Shown: positions 8,921-19,840, counted from the stretch's first letter. The stretch: DNA of 64,000 nucleotides from Vibrio injensis (GCF_001895205.1 NZ_BDJF01000006.1:62001-126000); one strand, 5' to 3'. A program made the numbers and translations. The notes: generated from the letters alone by a model not told the origin.

Positions 8921-11737
8921 CTAATCGCGACTGGGTGAAGGAGCCAACACCTCACGGTTACCATTATGACCTGGCGCACTGACAATACCTTGAGCCTCAA
9001 GCTGTTCAACAATCCTTGCCGCCCGATTATAGCCAATTTTAAATCGACGCTGGACTCCTGAGACCGAACCACGACGAGTTTCTACTACGTGTTCGACAAC
9101 TTGATCGAATAGCGGATCCATGTCCTCATCATCGTCCATTTTCTCCCCCGGTAGCAGCGACTCTGGACCTTGATCTCCCGCGATAATATCACTGATATAG
9201 TTAGGCTTACCGCGAGCTTTCCAGTTGTTGACCACCGCATGCACATCATCATCTGACGCAAAAGCACCATGGACACGAATCGTATGACTTGAACCAGGGG
9301 GAAGATAGAGCATATCTCCCATTCCAAGTAACGATTCTGCACCACTTTGATCAAGAATAGTTCGAGAATCCGTTTTAGTTGATACGGTAAACGCTACTCG
9401 GGTTGGAATATTCGCTTTAATTAATCCGGTGATCACGTCCACTGAGGGGCGTTGAGTAGCAAGAATAAGGTGTATACCTGCCGCTCGCGCTTTTTGTGCT
9501 AAGCGAGCGATCAGCTCTTCTACTTTTTTACCAACCACCATCATTAAGTCTGCAAACTCATCCACGACAACAACAATATAAGGCAGTTTTTCTAAACGTG
9601 GGGGAGCGGTATCTATACTATCCCCTTCTCTCCAAAGTGGATCGTGGATCGGATGCCCAGCTTCCGCCGCCATTTTCAGTTTATCGTTAAATCCCTTAAT
9701 GTTACGCACACCAAGTACCGACATTAATTTATAACGACGCTCCATCTCACCAACACACCAACGCAATGCATTAGAGGCATCTTTCATATCGGTCACGACC
9801 TCAGACAATAAATGCGGGATGCCTTCATATACCGATAACTCAAGCATTTTAGGGTCAATCATGATGAATCGGACATCTTCTGGGGTCGATTTGTAAAGCA
9901 TACTGAGGATCATCACGTTCACCCCAACTGATTTACCGGAACCCGTGGTTCCTGCCACCAACACGTGTGGCATTTTGGCAAGATCCACGACAACAGCTTC
10001 ACCAGCAATATCTTGTCCAAGAACCATGGTGGTCGGCGATTTCGCCTCTTTAAATTGTGTACTACTGACAACATCGGACAAAAACACCGTTTGCCGACTC
10101 ATATTCGGCAGCTCTAGACCAACATAAGGTTTACCAGGGATCACCTCTACCACTCGTACAGCCATTGCAGATAAGGAACGAGCTAAATCCATCGATAAAC
10201 TCGATATTCGGCTTACTTTAACTCCGGGGGCTAAATCTAATTCAAAGCGCGTGATAACTGGTCCAGGAAAAATCCCCACAACTTGAGCTTGGATTTTATA
10301 ATCAGCCAATTTTGATTCGACTAGGCGAGCGATCTCTTCTAGTGCTTCTCGATCTATAAAGTTTTCACGCTTTTCAGGGTGGTACAGTAACTCCAAGGTT
10401 GGCATGGGTTCCGTGGGCTTTGGCAAATTGACGCTTTGCTGCATCAAAAATGGATTTTGAGTCGCCGCCATATTAGCTTGAGCATCAGACACCATCGCTT
10501 GAAATGCCTGTACATCATCATCAAAGGGTGATGGCTCATCATCCTCAGCACTTATTTCTATCGCCTGATCCAATGTATCGCTCGGCCCCGACGATGGGGT
10601 ATGACTTAATGAGGGAGACTGCATCTCTTCTTCAACAATATCTAAACGAGAGATTGCAGGTTGAATAGCAGGCTCATCCCATTCTGTTTCCTCTAACGTT
10701 TGAGGATTAAAGATAGGCTCATCATCGGTCAACGCTTCACTCTGCACAGGTTCTATCTGTTCGGCTGGCTGATCATGATGATGTTGTTGATGGGGGAGAT
10801 GGAAATCCGATGCTTCGGCAAAGTCATCGTATTGACGAGCCTGCTGCTCTAATTCTTCTATCGTGGCATCCAGCGAGACTTTTCGCTCAGGTTTCTCTGT
10901 GTTTTGGTTATCCGGAATGTGGATATTGAAACGTCGTGGGGTTTTCTCTTCTGCTATCGACTGGTGTTCAACCGTCTTATTAGTCGTATCAACCACACTC
11001 TCGGAAAGCGGATTGCCCGATGACGTACTTTCCAGCGTCATATCAGGTGATATCGGCTCAAGACGCTGGGGCTGAATTAACTCATCTTTGTCGCCACGGA
11101 TACGGTTCATCAGCCATTGACAACCACGAATGCAATTACTACCAAGCCACTCGACGATCGTTAACCAAGAGATCCCTGTTAATAACGTTAGTCCTGCTCC
11201 CCATAAGAAGAGTAGCACTAAGGTGGTACCGAGTAAGTTTAAGGTAGGGAGGGCCAAACTGGTTAGGACGTCACCAATGACACCACCGGAAGAAAAATAC
11301 CAAATATCATCAAAATTGATATCAGCTAAGCCACAACTGGTCAGGATCAAAATAACCAAACCGAGTAAACGGGTCCCCCACAGCATCAAATCGATACTTT
11401 CTTGCTCACCACGGCGACGTAATGTTACCCATGCCATGGCGGTAAAAATAATCGGTAATAGATAAGCTAGCGATCCAAAGACAAAAAAGAGTGTATCCGC
11501 GACCCAAGCGCCAACCATTCCTCCTGCATTTTGAATATCAGAGCCCCAAGCGGTTTGTGACCAAGAAGGATCCGCTGGATGAAAGGTCAGTAAAGCCACC
11601 GCAAGTAACACGGAACAGAGAACCGCTAAAATAAGCCCACACTCCTTTAAACGCTGCTTACCATTTAAACGAGAAGGCGGTAACTGCTCGGTGGTTTTGA
11701 TGATCGTTTCGACTTTATTGTTACTGTGTTTGAACAT
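8921..11737 (-). CDS. ftsK: DNA translocase FtsK
   Basis: 938 residues. FtsK couples chromosome dimer resolution and septation. Domains in order: four membrane helices (about 30-200), a long acidic Glu/Pro/Gln linker (about 220-450), the RecA-like hexameric motor with Walker [11 protein letters not shown] and Walker [12 protein letters not shown], then the C-terminal gamma winged helix ([23 protein letters not shown] region), which reads KOPS and activates XerD. Shorter than E. coli FtsK (1329) because of the linker, as is normal in vibrios. The ATG at 11737 precedes the membrane domain. Confidence 0.97.
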   Translation of the reverse strand: MFKHSNNKVETIIKTTEQLPPSRLNGKQRLKECGLILAVLCSVLLAVALLTFHPADPSWSQTAWGSDIQNAGGMVGAWVADTLFFVFGSLAYLLPIIFTAMAWVTLRRRGEQESIDLMLWGTRLLGLVILILTSCGLADINFDDIWYFSSGGVIGDVLTSLALPTLNLLGTTLVLLFLWGAGLTLLTGISWLTIVEWLGSNCIRGCQWLMNRIRGDKDELIQPQRLEPISPDMTLESTSSGNPLSESVVDTTNKTVEHQSIAEEKTPRRFNIHIPDNQNTEKPERKVSLDATIEELEQQARQYDDFAEASDFHLPHQQHHHDQPAEQIEPVQSEALTDDEPIFNPQTLEETEWDEPAIQPAISRLDIVEEEMQSPSLSHTPSSGPSDTLDQAIEISAEDDEPSPFDDDVQAFQAMVSDAQANMAATQNPFLMQQSVNLPKPTEPMPTLELLYHPEKRENFIDREALEEIARLVESKLADYKIQAQVVGIFPGPVITRFELDLAPGVKVSRISSLSMDLARSLSAMAVRVVEVIPGKPYVGLELPNMSRQTVFLSDVVSSTQFKEAKSPTTMVLGQDIAGEAVVVDLAKMPHVLVAGTTGSGKSVGVNVMILSMLYKSTPEDVRFIMIDPKMLELSVYEGIPHLLSEVVTDMKDASNALRWCVGEMERRYKLMSVLGVRNIKGFNDKLKMAAEAGHPIHDPLWREGDSIDTAPPRLEKLPYIVVVVDEFADLMMVVGKKVEELIARLAQKARAAGIHLILATQRPSVDVITGLIKANIPTRVAFTVSTKTDSRTILDQSGAESLLGMGDMLYLPPGSSHTIRVHGAFASDDDVHAVVNNWKARGKPNYISDIIAGDQGPESLLPGEKMDDDEDMDPLFDQVVEHVVETRRGSVSGVQRRFKIGYNRAARIVEQLEAQGIVSAPGHNGNREVLAPSPSRD

Positions 11738-11804
11738 ATACCAACTTGACTATGATGATAATGGCCAATATGAACAATACTATAACTCATATTGGAGAGG
11801 AGAA

Positions 11805-11838
11805 AACAGTCTGAGCGGCCATCGCCGCTCAGACTGTT
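11805..11838 (-). terminator. Long hairpin between lrp and ftsK, probable lrp terminator
   Basis: A perfect 15-bp stem with a 4-base loop (CATC; GATG on the minus strand); the arms are AACAGTCTGAGCGGC and its complement. On the minus strand the stem is followed by TTCTCC, which gives a short TTTT run with the stem end, so it is a plausible but not textbook terminator. A protein-binding palindrome cannot be excluded. Confidence 0.6.
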
Positions 11839-11924
11839 AGTAGATTTAACCATATCAAGGTAAAAAACCCAATGCATCAACGTCAGAATGTGGTAAGAAG
11901 TCTCTTCTTCACACCCTTATAGGT

Positions 11925-12419
11925 TTAGCGCGTTTTTATTACCAGTTGGTTAGTTTGTTTCACTTCTTCCATGACCACGTAGGTGCGCGTATCGTTAACG
12001 CCAGGCAATCGTAACAGAGTATCACCCAGAAGCTTACGATAAGCTCCCATATCGGATACTCGTGTTTTCAACAAATAATCGAAGTCCCCTGAAACGAGAT
12101 GGCACTCTTGTATATCATCGAGTTTTTGCACTGCGACATTAAATTGCTCAAATACATCTGGCGCGCCACGATTAAGAGTTATCTCAACAAACACGAGCAA
12201 TGAAGCATCAAGATACTGGGGGTTTAACAGGGCTGTATACCCTGTAATGTACCCTTGACGTTCAAGCCGTCTCACCCGCTCCAAACAGGGGGTCGGTGAA
12301 AGACCAACCCGTTTGGATAATTCTACATTCGAAATACGACCATCTTTTTGCAACTCATTTAAGATATTGCGATCAATACGGTCAAGATCCTTGGAGGGCC
12401 TTTTATAGTTCTCTGCCAT
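11925..12419 (-). CDS. lrp: Leucine-responsive regulatory protein
   Basis: 164 residues, the same length as E. coli Lrp. An N-terminal helix-turn-helix (about 12-60; RISNVELSKRVGLSPTPCLERV) is followed by the RAM/AsnC ligand-binding domain (about 70-155) with IQECHLVSGDFDYLLKTR. A global feast/famine regulator that oligomerises on DNA. It is divergent from ald, the classic arrangement in which an Lrp/AsnC protein controls alanine dehydrogenase, so control of ald from the shared 155-bp spacer is likely. Confidence 0.97.
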   Translation of the reverse strand: MAENYKRPSKDLDRIDRNILNELQKDGRISNVELSKRVGLSPTPCLERVRRLERQGYITGYTALLNPQYLDASLLVFVEITLNRGAPDVFEQFNVAVQKLDDIQECHLVSGDFDYLLKTRVSDMGAYRKLLGDTLLRLPGVNDTRTYVVMEEVKQTNQLVIKTR

Positions 12420-12574
12420 TTTTTATTCCACCTTATTACTTCCTTGCAAAAAAATATATTACAACTTCTTCATATTCAGCATCAAACTTTATATACACAC
12501 AACTATACTAGTCATAAACTCGACACAAAATTCCAACAAAAAACCAACATGAATGAGTCATGTAAGGAGTTAGA

Positions 12575-13699
12575 ATGATTATTGGTGTACCTAAAGAGAT
12601 CAAAAACCACGAATATCGCGTGGGCATGACTCCTGCCAGTGTAAGAGAGCTCACCTCACATGGCCACCAAGTGATTGTCGAAACCGAAGCAGGATCCGGT
12701 ATCGGCTTTTCAGACGATGATTATATCGCTGCAGGGGCATCCATTGTTCCTAATGCAGCAAACGTATACTCGCAAGCCGAAATGATCGTTAAGGTCAAAG
12801 AACCTCAAGCCACAGAACGCGCTATGCTTAAAGAAGGGCAAATTTTATTTGCCTATTTACACCTTGCCCCAGATTTTCCACAAACTGAAGCACTTATCAA
12901 GAGTAATGCTATCTGTATTGCCTATGAAACTGTAACAGATAGTATGGGTCGATTACCACTATTAGCACCAATGTCAGAGGTCGCTGGCAGAATGTCAATC
13001 CAAGCCGGGGCTCGTATGTTAGAAAAGTCCCACGCAGGAATGGGAATGCTCCTAGGTGGTGTGCCCGGTGTCGCGCCAGCCAATGTATTGATATTGGGTG
13101 GTGGGGTTGTTGGCGCTAGCGCAGCAAGAATCGCCATAGGTTTACGGGCTAATGTCACCCTCCTTGACCGTAACCTAGACACTTTGCGCAAATTAGATGA
13201 AGAGTTCCAAGGGCGAGCAACTTTACTCTACTCCACTGCAGAAGTTATTGAACAGCAAATTATTCATGCCGACCTAGTGATTGGTGCTGTTTTGATCCCT
13301 GGAGCCAGCGCACCAAAACTGGTCAATGAACAGCACATCAAACGCATGAAACCCGGAGCGGTGGTCGTTGATGTCGCCATCGATCAAGGGGGATGCTTTG
13401 CTACTTCTCATCCAACTACCCACGATCAACCCAGTTATGTTCTACATGACGTCGTTCACTACTGTGTCGCGAATATGCCAGGAGCCGTGGCGCGAACCTC
13501 TACTTTTGCACTTAATAATGCCACCCTTCCCTACATTGTCAAACTCGCTAATCTTGGTTATCAACGAGCGCTGATCGAGGACGCAGGATTACGAGCTGGA
13601 CTGAATATCATTAAAGGACAAGTAACTTGTAAAAAAGTCGCAGACAACTTTCACTTACCTTATATCCAAGCCATAGAGGCACTAAACCCTGCAGATTGA
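12575..13699 (+). CDS. ald: Alanine dehydrogenase
   Basis: 374 residues; catalyses L-alanine + NAD+ + water to pyruvate + ammonium + NADH. The N-terminal substrate domain has IIGVPKEIKNHEYRVGMTP (arginine 15 region), VKVKEP (catalytic lysine about 75) and YLHLAPD (catalytic histidine about 96). The Rossmann domain carries ILGGGVVGASAARIA near 170. AAGGAG lies 6 bases before the ATG. Monocistronic; the convergent methyltransferase gene ends 39 bases downstream. Confidence 0.97.
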   Translation: MIIGVPKEIKNHEYRVGMTPASVRELTSHGHQVIVETEAGSGIGFSDDDYIAAGASIVPNAANVYSQAEMIVKVKEPQATERAMLKEGQILFAYLHLAPDFPQTEALIKSNAICIAYETVTDSMGRLPLLAPMSEVAGRMSIQAGARMLEKSHAGMGMLLGGVPGVAPANVLILGGGVVGASAARIAIGLRANVTLLDRNLDTLRKLDEEFQGRATLLYSTAEVIEQQIIHADLVIGAVLIPGASAPKLVNEQHIKRMKPGAVVVDVAIDQGGCFATSHPTTHDQPSYVLHDVVHYCVANMPGAVARTSTFALNNATLPYIVKLANLGYQRALIEDAGLRAGLNIIKGQVTCKKVADNFHLPYIQAIEALNPAD

Positions 13700-13738
13700 G
13701 CTTCAAGTTTCCTAAACTAACTAACACAACGGTAGTGT

Positions 13739-14995
13739 CTACTTGATACTACCACTTTCATCAACCACAGATACCTGCTTGGCATGAATGAGTAAATTTC
13801 TTGGCGTCACCTCTCGCGAACAAAATTCACTGACTGACACTTGATAGCCTTGCTCTTCTAAGAACAAAGCCTTATCGCAAACGAGCCACATTTCTAATAA
13901 GCGTTTAAAGCCTTGTTGAACAAGGCTCAATTTTTCCATACACCAATAACGCACTAGCCCTTGCTGTTCATAGTTGTCAAAATTAATCTTATCTAACGCT
14001 AACAAAAAGCCTTTTTGTTCTGCAGCCCAGAGACAAAACGCTTTAAAACCTTCAGAGAGCTGTGATTTTTTAATGCTCGGTGTCGGTTGATAGTCCATTA
14101 AACCTAATTCCGCTTTAAGTAACTCATCCCAGCCTAAACGGTAGCTCATCTCCTGTTGACGATGACGTTTCACTCGTTCACCTCCAGTAACCGTCTCTTG
14201 AACTGGGATACGTAACTCTTGACGGGTGAGATGTAAACTAGACTGTTTCCCTAAACTCGATAGTGGCTGGTAGTGCTCCGCTTCGATAAGGTGATAACAG
14301 CAAGGCGCAACACTCATTGCACGCACCGAAGCTTGCGCAGCGTATTGCATTAGCCGTACATGTAAATCGCCACAAGCGTGTAAAGCAACTGCATGTTGAC
14401 AAGGTTTAAACAACTTTTGGCTACTCGGTTTAAAAGCATCGCCTTGCACAAACATCATCGCTAATTGGCGTTGATCCGCTTCAGCTTGTCCTTGCAGACA
14501 TAAAGCCTCTTGATATTCAAAACTGAGCACTGGACTATCAGAATACGTTGCTAAAAAACGCCCCAGATAACCTTTACCCGCACACCACTCTAACCATGAT
14601 TCACCTTGATGCTGGCGGATCAACTTCTGGCCTAACCGCTTAATTTGCTCAATTTTTCGCCCAGGCACTCCGCTATAAAGTGCATGACTCTCCTGAGTAT
14701 TCTCTTTCACAGATAATGATAAACACACAGGTTGCAGTGTAATATGATCGTGAACCGAAGTTATCATCTCAGCTAACCCTTGGATATATTGCGACAAATG
14801 ATAAAACAAATCGTCCGGTTGCTGTTTAAGTTGCACAATTTGCTCTGGCGATAAAGAATTTAGCCAGTCATCTAGATCAGAGTTGATATGCTGCCAATGC
14901 TCGACGTCATCGGCACTGCAGTGAAAAGGCTCAAAACGCCAAAATGACTCCGTTTGAATAAGAAAAGTGTTTAGCTGAGTAAAAAGAGTCTGCAT
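13739..14995 (-). CDS. SAM-dependent methyltransferase, Methyltransf_32-like
   Basis: 418 residues. The central region has a Rossmann methyltransferase core: WLEWCAGKGYLGRFLA (SAM-binding motif I, about 135-150), an acidic FEYQ motif II, VALHACGDL (about 207-215) and SVAPCCYH (about 232-239). The paired ACGDL and PCCYH motifs are typical of the Methyltransf_32 family, some members of which modify RNA; the substrate here is unknown. The N-terminal 120 residues and C-terminal 100 residues do not show a domain I recognise. Transcribed alone. Confidence 0.75.
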   Translation of the reverse strand: MQTLFTQLNTFLIQTESFWRFEPFHCSADDVEHWQHINSDLDDWLNSLSPEQIVQLKQQPDDLFYHLSQYIQGLAEMITSVHDHITLQPVCLSLSVKENTQESHALYSGVPGRKIEQIKRLGQKLIRQHQGESWLEWCAGKGYLGRFLATYSDSPVLSFEYQEALCLQGQAEADQRQLAMMFVQGDAFKPSSQKLFKPCQHAVALHACGDLHVRLMQYAAQASVRAMSVAPCCYHLIEAEHYQPLSSLGKQSSLHLTRQELRIPVQETVTGGERVKRHRQQEMSYRLGWDELLKAELGLMDYQPTPSIKKSQLSEGFKAFCLWAAEQKGFLLALDKINFDNYEQQGLVRYWCMEKLSLVQQGFKRLLEMWLVCDKALFLEEQGYQVSVSEFCSREVTPRNLLIHAKQVSVVDESGSIK

Positions 14996-15232
14996 TACGC
15001 CCCCGAATAAAGCGCTATTTTAGGGTCAAGTCGATTAGTAAGAAAGAAGACCGTTGGCCAAAAAAGCGTACTATACTGCCAATATATCGCCTATTCTCAT
15101 CTAAAATGACGGCTCGGTTACACTTTTTTATGCATAACACATAAATAATTAAGATTGTCTATTTGTTGGTGATGTCGATACAGGTAGGATAGTGTATCCT
15201 TTATTATCGGGCTCTAAAAAGATACGGATTTT

Positions 15233-15997
15233 ATGAATATAGGTTTACTTATCGCTCTCGGAGTCGTGCTTCTTGTTTTGATCTTAGGCTACAACATTAT
15301 GTTGCAGTATCGATTGAAAATAGAAACGGCCAAGAAACAAGAATCTGCACGTTATCTGACGATTATTGATGCTACCGAAGATTTGATCGGTAACGCTCAT
15401 CATATGCCATTTAGCAAAGATCTGCTGGTTTGTTTAAATAACCGCATTCTTGATGCTCTACAGAATATGCTTGATTTGGATCCCAAGAATAAACAATTGG
15501 CACAGCGTGTCGAAAATATGCAAGCACAAATTAAACACCTAAAAGAAAATCATCCTGGTGGAGAAAGTACCCCATTCAAGGTTCCAAGTAGTGATAAGCA
15601 AGCCATCGTTATGCTCAAACTGGTCAAACGGCTTAGAGATACCATACGCAGCGAACACAACAAAGGACGTTTTGATACGCAAGCTTTTGTGGCAGAAAAT
15701 GCTCGGCTGGAAACCATTCAAATTCGAATTAACATTGAGAACGTGATTAAACGTGCCAATGATTCTATTGTTCGTGGGCAACCAGGCACCGCACTACAGC
15801 TCCTGCGCAAAGGAATTGATGTGCTAAATACCAAAAACGACAGCTATTCCACTCAAGCAAGAGAAAAGCTACAAACCATGCATGATGATATTGAACAACG
15901 CCGCCAAACTAAGAGCGCTGCTGATATCCAACAAATGGAAGAAAAAGAGCGCAATAGCGATATGGAAGCATTATTTGGTGAAAAGAAAAAGTGGTAA
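15233..15997 (+). CDS. Conserved membrane-anchored protein of unknown function
   Basis: 254 residues. One N-terminal membrane helix (about 4-24), then a mostly helical, charged cytoplasmic region with heptad-like stretches (about 75-105 and 205-245) suggesting coiled coil. The C-terminus is highly charged (EKERNSDMEALFGEKKKW). The start has no strong ribosome-binding site, but the next methionine (MLQYR) would remove the membrane helix. No catalytic motif is visible. I do not assign a function. Confidence 0.75.
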   Translation: MNIGLLIALGVVLLVLILGYNIMLQYRLKIETAKKQESARYLTIIDATEDLIGNAHHMPFSKDLLVCLNNRILDALQNMLDLDPKNKQLAQRVENMQAQIKHLKENHPGGESTPFKVPSSDKQAIVMLKLVKRLRDTIRSEHNKGRFDTQAFVAENARLETIQIRINIENVIKRANDSIVRGQPGTALQLLRKGIDVLNTKNDSYSTQAREKLQTMHDDIEQRRQTKSAADIQQMEEKERNSDMEALFGEKKKW

Positions 15998-16075
15998 CTA
16001 CCTTCACTCGATACTTTTTCTACTTCAATTCTCGCCGCTGCTCAAATGCCACATAAAAAGCAGCCTCATTAAAAG

Positions 16076-16093
16076 CCTTTTACCCCGAAAAGG
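16076..16093 (+). repeat. Small hairpin upstream of miaE
   Basis: CCTTTT and AAAAGG arms with a 6-base loop, lying 79 bases after the stop of the preceding gene. It lacks a following T-run, so a terminator call is weak. Confidence 0.3.
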
Positions 16094-16214
16094 TAGTCAG
16101 ATAGAGCATTATCATCGTTCCCCATGAATATCGACCAATGATATGATTGGGGTTCCACGTCAAGTTCATCTTATCACCACTAACCCGACTGATCATTTAG
16201 GCCGATACTTTTTA

Positions 16215-16988
16215 ATGACTATGATACAGACAGCCATTCAACCATTACTCGCTCCCATTGAGCAATTCCTACTCTGCCCAACACCCGATTCATGGATAGA
16301 TCAAGCCAAAAAACCTGAAAATTTAAACGTTATTTTACGAGATCATTTATTGTGTGAGCTAAAGGCTGCGCAAAGCGCCATCTTTTTACTCAAACGCTAT
16401 GTGCTCACTGACGAGGCAGCTCAACAACTGACCGCCTTAATTCAACCTTATGAACGCTTTGCTTATCAATGCCAAGGCGATGTACTCGCCTTGAAAGGAA
16501 CCGGCCAGTTATCAAAATCTATTCGTGCGAGAAACGACTGTGCCTATGGCGAAGAAATGATTGATAAAATGGTTTTATTGATCAAAGAAGAGTTGCATCA
16601 TTTTTATCAAGTAGCTGAAATTATTGAACGACAAGATTTAGAATATCATCCAATCAATGCAAGTCGTTATGCCAAAGGCATGCTTAAACACGTTAAAACG
16701 TTCGAACCAGATGCCTTGATTGATAAATTGATCATCGGTGCGTTTATCGAGGCTCGCTCTTGCGAACGCTTTGCTAAGTTAGCTCCTCATTTACCTGAAG
16801 ATATTGGGCGATTCTATCTCTCTTTATTACGATCTGAAGCTCGACACTATCAAGATTACCTAGCATTAGCGGAACAAATTGCAGCGAATGATATCCGTCA
16901 ACGTATCAACGACTTTGCAACGATTGAAGCTGAGCTTATACAGAGCCCAGATAATGATTTTAAATTTCATAGCGGTGCGCCTATTTAG
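16215..16988 (+). CDS. miaE: tRNA-(ms2io6A)-hydroxylase
   Basis: 257 residues from the chosen start; non-haem diiron enzyme that hydroxylates ms2i6A37 in tRNAs reading UNN codons. The ferritin-like fold shows the metal-ligand motifs: an early glutamate in HLLCELKAAQSA, KEELHHFYQV (EXXH), EARSCERF and RSEARHYQDYL (EXXH). The open frame extends to 16143, but the added 24 residues are not family-like; ATG codons at 16215 and 16221 are both possible. No strong ribosome-binding site is visible. MiaB and MiaA substrates are assumed to be encoded elsewhere. Confidence 0.93.
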   Translation: MTMIQTAIQPLLAPIEQFLLCPTPDSWIDQAKKPENLNVILRDHLLCELKAAQSAIFLLKRYVLTDEAAQQLTALIQPYERFAYQCQGDVLALKGTGQLSKSIRARNDCAYGEEMIDKMVLLIKEELHHFYQVAEIIERQDLEYHPINASRYAKGMLKHVKTFEPDALIDKLIIGAFIEARSCERFAKLAPHLPEDIGRFYLSLLRSEARHYQDYLALAEQIAANDIRQRINDFATIEAELIQSPDNDFKFHSGAPI

Positions 16989-16997
16989 TAGGCGCAC
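16975..16997. terminator. Hairpin at the miaE/pyrF convergent ends
   Basis: A 9-bp perfect stem (GTGCGCCTA/TAGGCGCAC) with a 5-base loop that spans the miaE stop codon. There is only a weak T-run on either side, so terminator activity is uncertain. Confidence 0.5.
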
Positions 16998-17005
16998 TCT
17001 CAATA

Positions 17006-17707
17006 CTAAACAGGCATTAAGGAGGCATTAATCTCAGCGAGAACTTGATCAGGATTATTAGCTTGTGTGATAGGTCGTCCAATCACTAAATAGTCCGAGC
17101 CCGCTTCTAGCGCTTCAACAGGCGTCATAATCCGTTTTTGGTCACCAACATCAGCTCCAACCGGACGAATCCCCGGTGTAACCAACTTAAACGATGAGCC
17201 TAAATGCTGTTTTAATGCAGAGGCTTCTTGAGCAGAGCAGACCACCCCATCTAAGCCCGCATTTTTAGTTAAGGTCGCTAAACGTAGCACATGCTGCTCT
17301 GGCGCAAGGTTAATCCCTATCCCTGCCAGATCGACCTGCTCCATACTGGTTAGTACCGTCACCGCTATCAGTAACGGACGCTCGTTACCATAAGGTTCGA
17401 GTATTTCACGAGCGGCCAACATCATTCGCTCACCGCCACTAGCATGGACATTTACCATCCATACGCCGAGCTCTGCCGCTGCGCGAACCGCTTTCGCACA
17501 AGTATTCGGAATATCATGGAACTTTAAATCAAGAAAGACAGAGAAATCACGGCGATGCAATTCACGTATGAACTCTGGGCCAAAGAGGGTAAACATTTCC
17601 TTGCCTACTTTCAATCGACAACTCGATGGGTCAATTTTATCAACAAAGGCAAGCGCCTCTGAATGGGTATCATAATCCAAGGCAACAATGACTTTTTGGT
17701 CGTTCAT
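17006..17707 (-). CDS. pyrF: Orotidine 5'-phosphate decarboxylase
   Basis: 233 residues; the last step of UMP synthesis. TIM-barrel with the conserved VALDYD start, LKVGKEMF and the catalytic [12 protein letters not shown] charge network (Asp-Lys-Asp), plus VTPGIRP and [10 protein letters not shown] phosphate-binding loops. It lies 101 bases downstream of lapB on the same strand, as in E. coli. Confidence 0.97.
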   Translation of the reverse strand: MNDQKVIVALDYDTHSEALAFVDKIDPSSCRLKVGKEMFTLFGPEFIRELHRRDFSVFLDLKFHDIPNTCAKAVRAAAELGVWMVNVHASGGERMMLAAREILEPYGNERPLLIAVTVLTSMEQVDLAGIGINLAPEQHVLRLATLTKNAGLDGVVCSAQEASALKQHLGSSFKLVTPGIRPVGADVGDQKRIMTPVEALEAGSDYLVIGRPITQANNPDQVLAEINASLMPV

Positions 17708-17808
17708 TTTTACTCCTAATAGTGACCTATCGTTTTTACACTTAACCTTTATTCCATTTGATGCAGACCGCTACACCACCCATTTATCGCTAAACACCAA
17801 TAAGAGAA

Positions 17809-18978
17809 CTACTCACCATCCAAACCACGAATTGGCTTAATTGTTCCCCATCCCTTACATGATGGACAATGCCAATACAGCGAGTGAGTGGAAAATCCAC
17901 AATGGCGACAACGATAGTGCGGTTTCGCTTTTAGCTGTTCTCCAACCAATTTTTGTAAGGTAGAAAGACTGGCTTTCGCTCTGCCTTCTTCCGCTTCAGC
18001 AATGTGATAACCAATTAAGCGATAAAAACCTTTCATGGTTGGATTTTTGACTAATTGACGAGTTAACAGCTCTTGAGCGCTGGCCACACCATCATGTTGA
18101 GCAACCAACTGCGCAAGCATTAATTCTGCAGAAACTCCAGCATTGTTATCAATACATTGGCGCAAAAACTCAACCAGAGCATCTTCTTGACCAAGGTGAT
18201 GATAACATTCAGCCAAGGTTGGTAATACTTCACCAATGAAGTCAATATCTTGGTTTAGCACACGCTCTAAGTGACTGATCGTCTGCTGATATTGCTGATT
18301 AGCGAGACACAGCTTACCCAGTGCAATACTGGCGCGGACACATTTAGGATCTTCATGTAATGCACGTTTAAAAAACTGCATCGCTTTATTATCTTGGCCG
18401 TCTGATTGCTCTAGCATTGCCAACTCACACCAAAAATGAGCGATGCTATTTTTCATCCGCTTGCGCCCCAACTTCACTAACGCTTGTGCAGACTCAATCG
18501 CTTTATGCCATTCGCGTGTTTGTTGGTAAATCGCCGTTAATTGTTGCAAAGCAGATTCCCGGTGCTCAGGTTCATCAATCAATTGTTCAAATATTTTTTC
18601 TGCTCGATCGAGAAAGCCTGCCACCATATAGTCTTTGGCAAGTTGTTGTAGTGCTAGATTTTTTTGATCAATCGTTAAGCCTGATCGAGAAATAAGATTC
18701 TGGTGGATACGAATGGCGCGATCAACTTCACCACGGGAGCGAAACAGATTACCTAACGCGAGATGAGTATCAATCGTTTCATTATCAACTTGAAGTAATT
18801 CAATAAAATGGTCAACGGCTTTATCAGATTGATCAGAAAGTAATAAGTTCAACCCCGTAACGTATTGACGGGAGATTTGGTGAGAGTGCTTCTGCTTGTC
18901 TTGCTGAGCGCTACGATTACCCATATACCATCCGTAAGCGGCAGCAATGGGCAAGAGCAAGAAGAGAAGTTCTAACAT
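17809..18978 (-). CDS. lapB: Lipopolysaccharide assembly protein B
   Basis: 389 residues. An N-terminal membrane anchor (about 1-19), a series of TPR helical repeats (about 35-350), and a C-terminal rubredoxin-like zinc module with CRHC and CPSC pairs (about 357-375). LapB works with FtsH to control LpxC turnover and thus LPS synthesis. Only 3 bases separate it from lapA upstream, so they are co-transcribed. Confidence 0.96.
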   Translation of the reverse strand: MLELLFLLLPIAAAYGWYMGNRSAQQDKQKHSHQISRQYVTGLNLLLSDQSDKAVDHFIELLQVDNETIDTHLALGNLFRSRGEVDRAIRIHQNLISRSGLTIDQKNLALQQLAKDYMVAGFLDRAEKIFEQLIDEPEHRESALQQLTAIYQQTREWHKAIESAQALVKLGRKRMKNSIAHFWCELAMLEQSDGQDNKAMQFFKRALHEDPKCVRASIALGKLCLANQQYQQTISHLERVLNQDIDFIGEVLPTLAECYHHLGQEDALVEFLRQCIDNNAGVSAELMLAQLVAQHDGVASAQELLTRQLVKNPTMKGFYRLIGYHIAEAEEGRAKASLSTLQKLVGEQLKAKPHYRCRHCGFSTHSLYWHCPSCKGWGTIKPIRGLDGE

Positions 18979-18981
18979 TAA

Positions 18982-19266
18982 TTATTCCAGATTAGCTTTT
19001 GGCTTGATTGGTGTTTGTGGCACAACTTGCTTGGCTATTTTACGATTAAGCTTACGTATCTCAAGCTTAGCTTTAAGGTATAAACTACCAAATAGAACCC
19101 AAGCCACTAAAAAACCTGTCACAAATACGCCACCCAATAAGGTTGATAAGTGAAACTCACCTTGGGCAAGCAGATAGTTAAACGTCACGATCGCTTGATT
19201 TTGAGCACCTAACGCTAACGCGATAAGAAATAAGGCCAATAACACGATAATTTTTATTATTTTCAT
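18982..19266 (-). CDS. lapA: Lipopolysaccharide assembly protein A
   Basis: 94 residues with two membrane helices (about 3-22 and 42-64) and a basic cytoplasmic tail, typical of the LapA/DUF1049 family that partners LapB. ALGAQNQAIVTFNYLLAQGE is the recognisable family segment. The ATG at 19266 is chosen because it places the first helix at the N-terminus; an 11-residue extension to 19299 is possible. It follows ihfB on the same strand after a terminator. Confidence 0.92.
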   Translation of the reverse strand: MKIIKIIVLLALFLIALALGAQNQAIVTFNYLLAQGEFHLSTLLGGVFVTGFLVAWVLFGSLYLKAKLEIRKLNRKIAKQVVPQTPIKPKANLE

Positions 19267-19379
19267 AATACCTATCCTATTTAGGTTCATATTCACCAAT
19301 TCGCTTGCTGATTATGCAGTAAATTCGTCTGACAAACCATGCTCAATCTAATAATCCAGCGACTTTTGAGACACAAAAA

Positions 19380-19406
19380 AGCGGCATACTGAAAAAGCAT
19401 GCCGCT
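19380..19406 (-). terminator. Terminator after ihfB
   Basis: An 8-bp stem (AGCGGCAT/ATGCCGCT) with an 11-base loop; on the minus strand it is followed by TTTTTTGTGT. Confidence 0.85.
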
Positions 19407-19424
19407 GATGTACTGGTCGTATTA

Positions 19425-19709
19425 CTAAATGTTCTGATTAACCCGCTCACGTAATTCTTTACCCGGCTTAAAGTGAGGTACATATTTTCCCTCTAACTCT
19501 ACCTTTTCGCCAGTCTTCGGATTACGCCCAATGCGAGGCTCACGATAGTGTAAAGAGAAACTACCGAAACCACGAATTTCGATTCTCTCTCCGTCTTCTA
19601 ACGTTTTTGACATGTGTTCAAGAACATCTTTTACGGCATCTTCAATTTCTTTGGCTGACAGATGCGTTTGTACTGCACACAGCCTTTCTATCAATTCAGA
19701 CTTAGTCAT
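19425..19709 (-). CDS. ihfB: Integration host factor subunit beta
   Basis: 94 residues; the nucleoid protein that bends DNA as a heterodimer with IHF-alpha. [10 protein letters not shown] is the standard start, and [21 protein letters not shown] contains the beta-arm with the intercalating proline. The start at 19709 has GAGGGA 5 bases upstream; the open frame extends to 19796 but that part is not IHF-like. Position after rpsA is conserved. Confidence 0.96.
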   Translation of the reverse strand: MTKSELIERLCAVQTHLSAKEIEDAVKDVLEHMSKTLEDGERIEIRGFGSFSLHYREPRIGRNPKTGEKVELEGKYVPHFKPGKELRERVNQNI

Positions 19710-19799
19710 AGTTTCCCTCATTGAGTTTTTACCTTGATTATAGTCAGTAATAGCAGTTCCAACAAACACTTGCTTAATTTTGTAGAGAAAAGGCAAAAA

Positions 19800-19823
19800 A
19801 AAGGAACCTATACAGGTTCCTTT
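19800..19823 (-). terminator. Terminator after rpsA
   Basis: A 10-bp stem (AAAGGAACCT/AGGTTCCTTT) with a 4-base loop, followed on the minus strand by eight T residues. ihfB therefore probably has its own promoter as well as read-through. Confidence 0.92.
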
Positions 19824-19840
19824 CTATTTACGAATTTAAC

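Noticed and set aside
11665..11880. Open frame across the lrp-ftsK spacer
   Set aside because: It runs through the long inverted repeat and the ftsK start and has no ribosome-binding site or homology.
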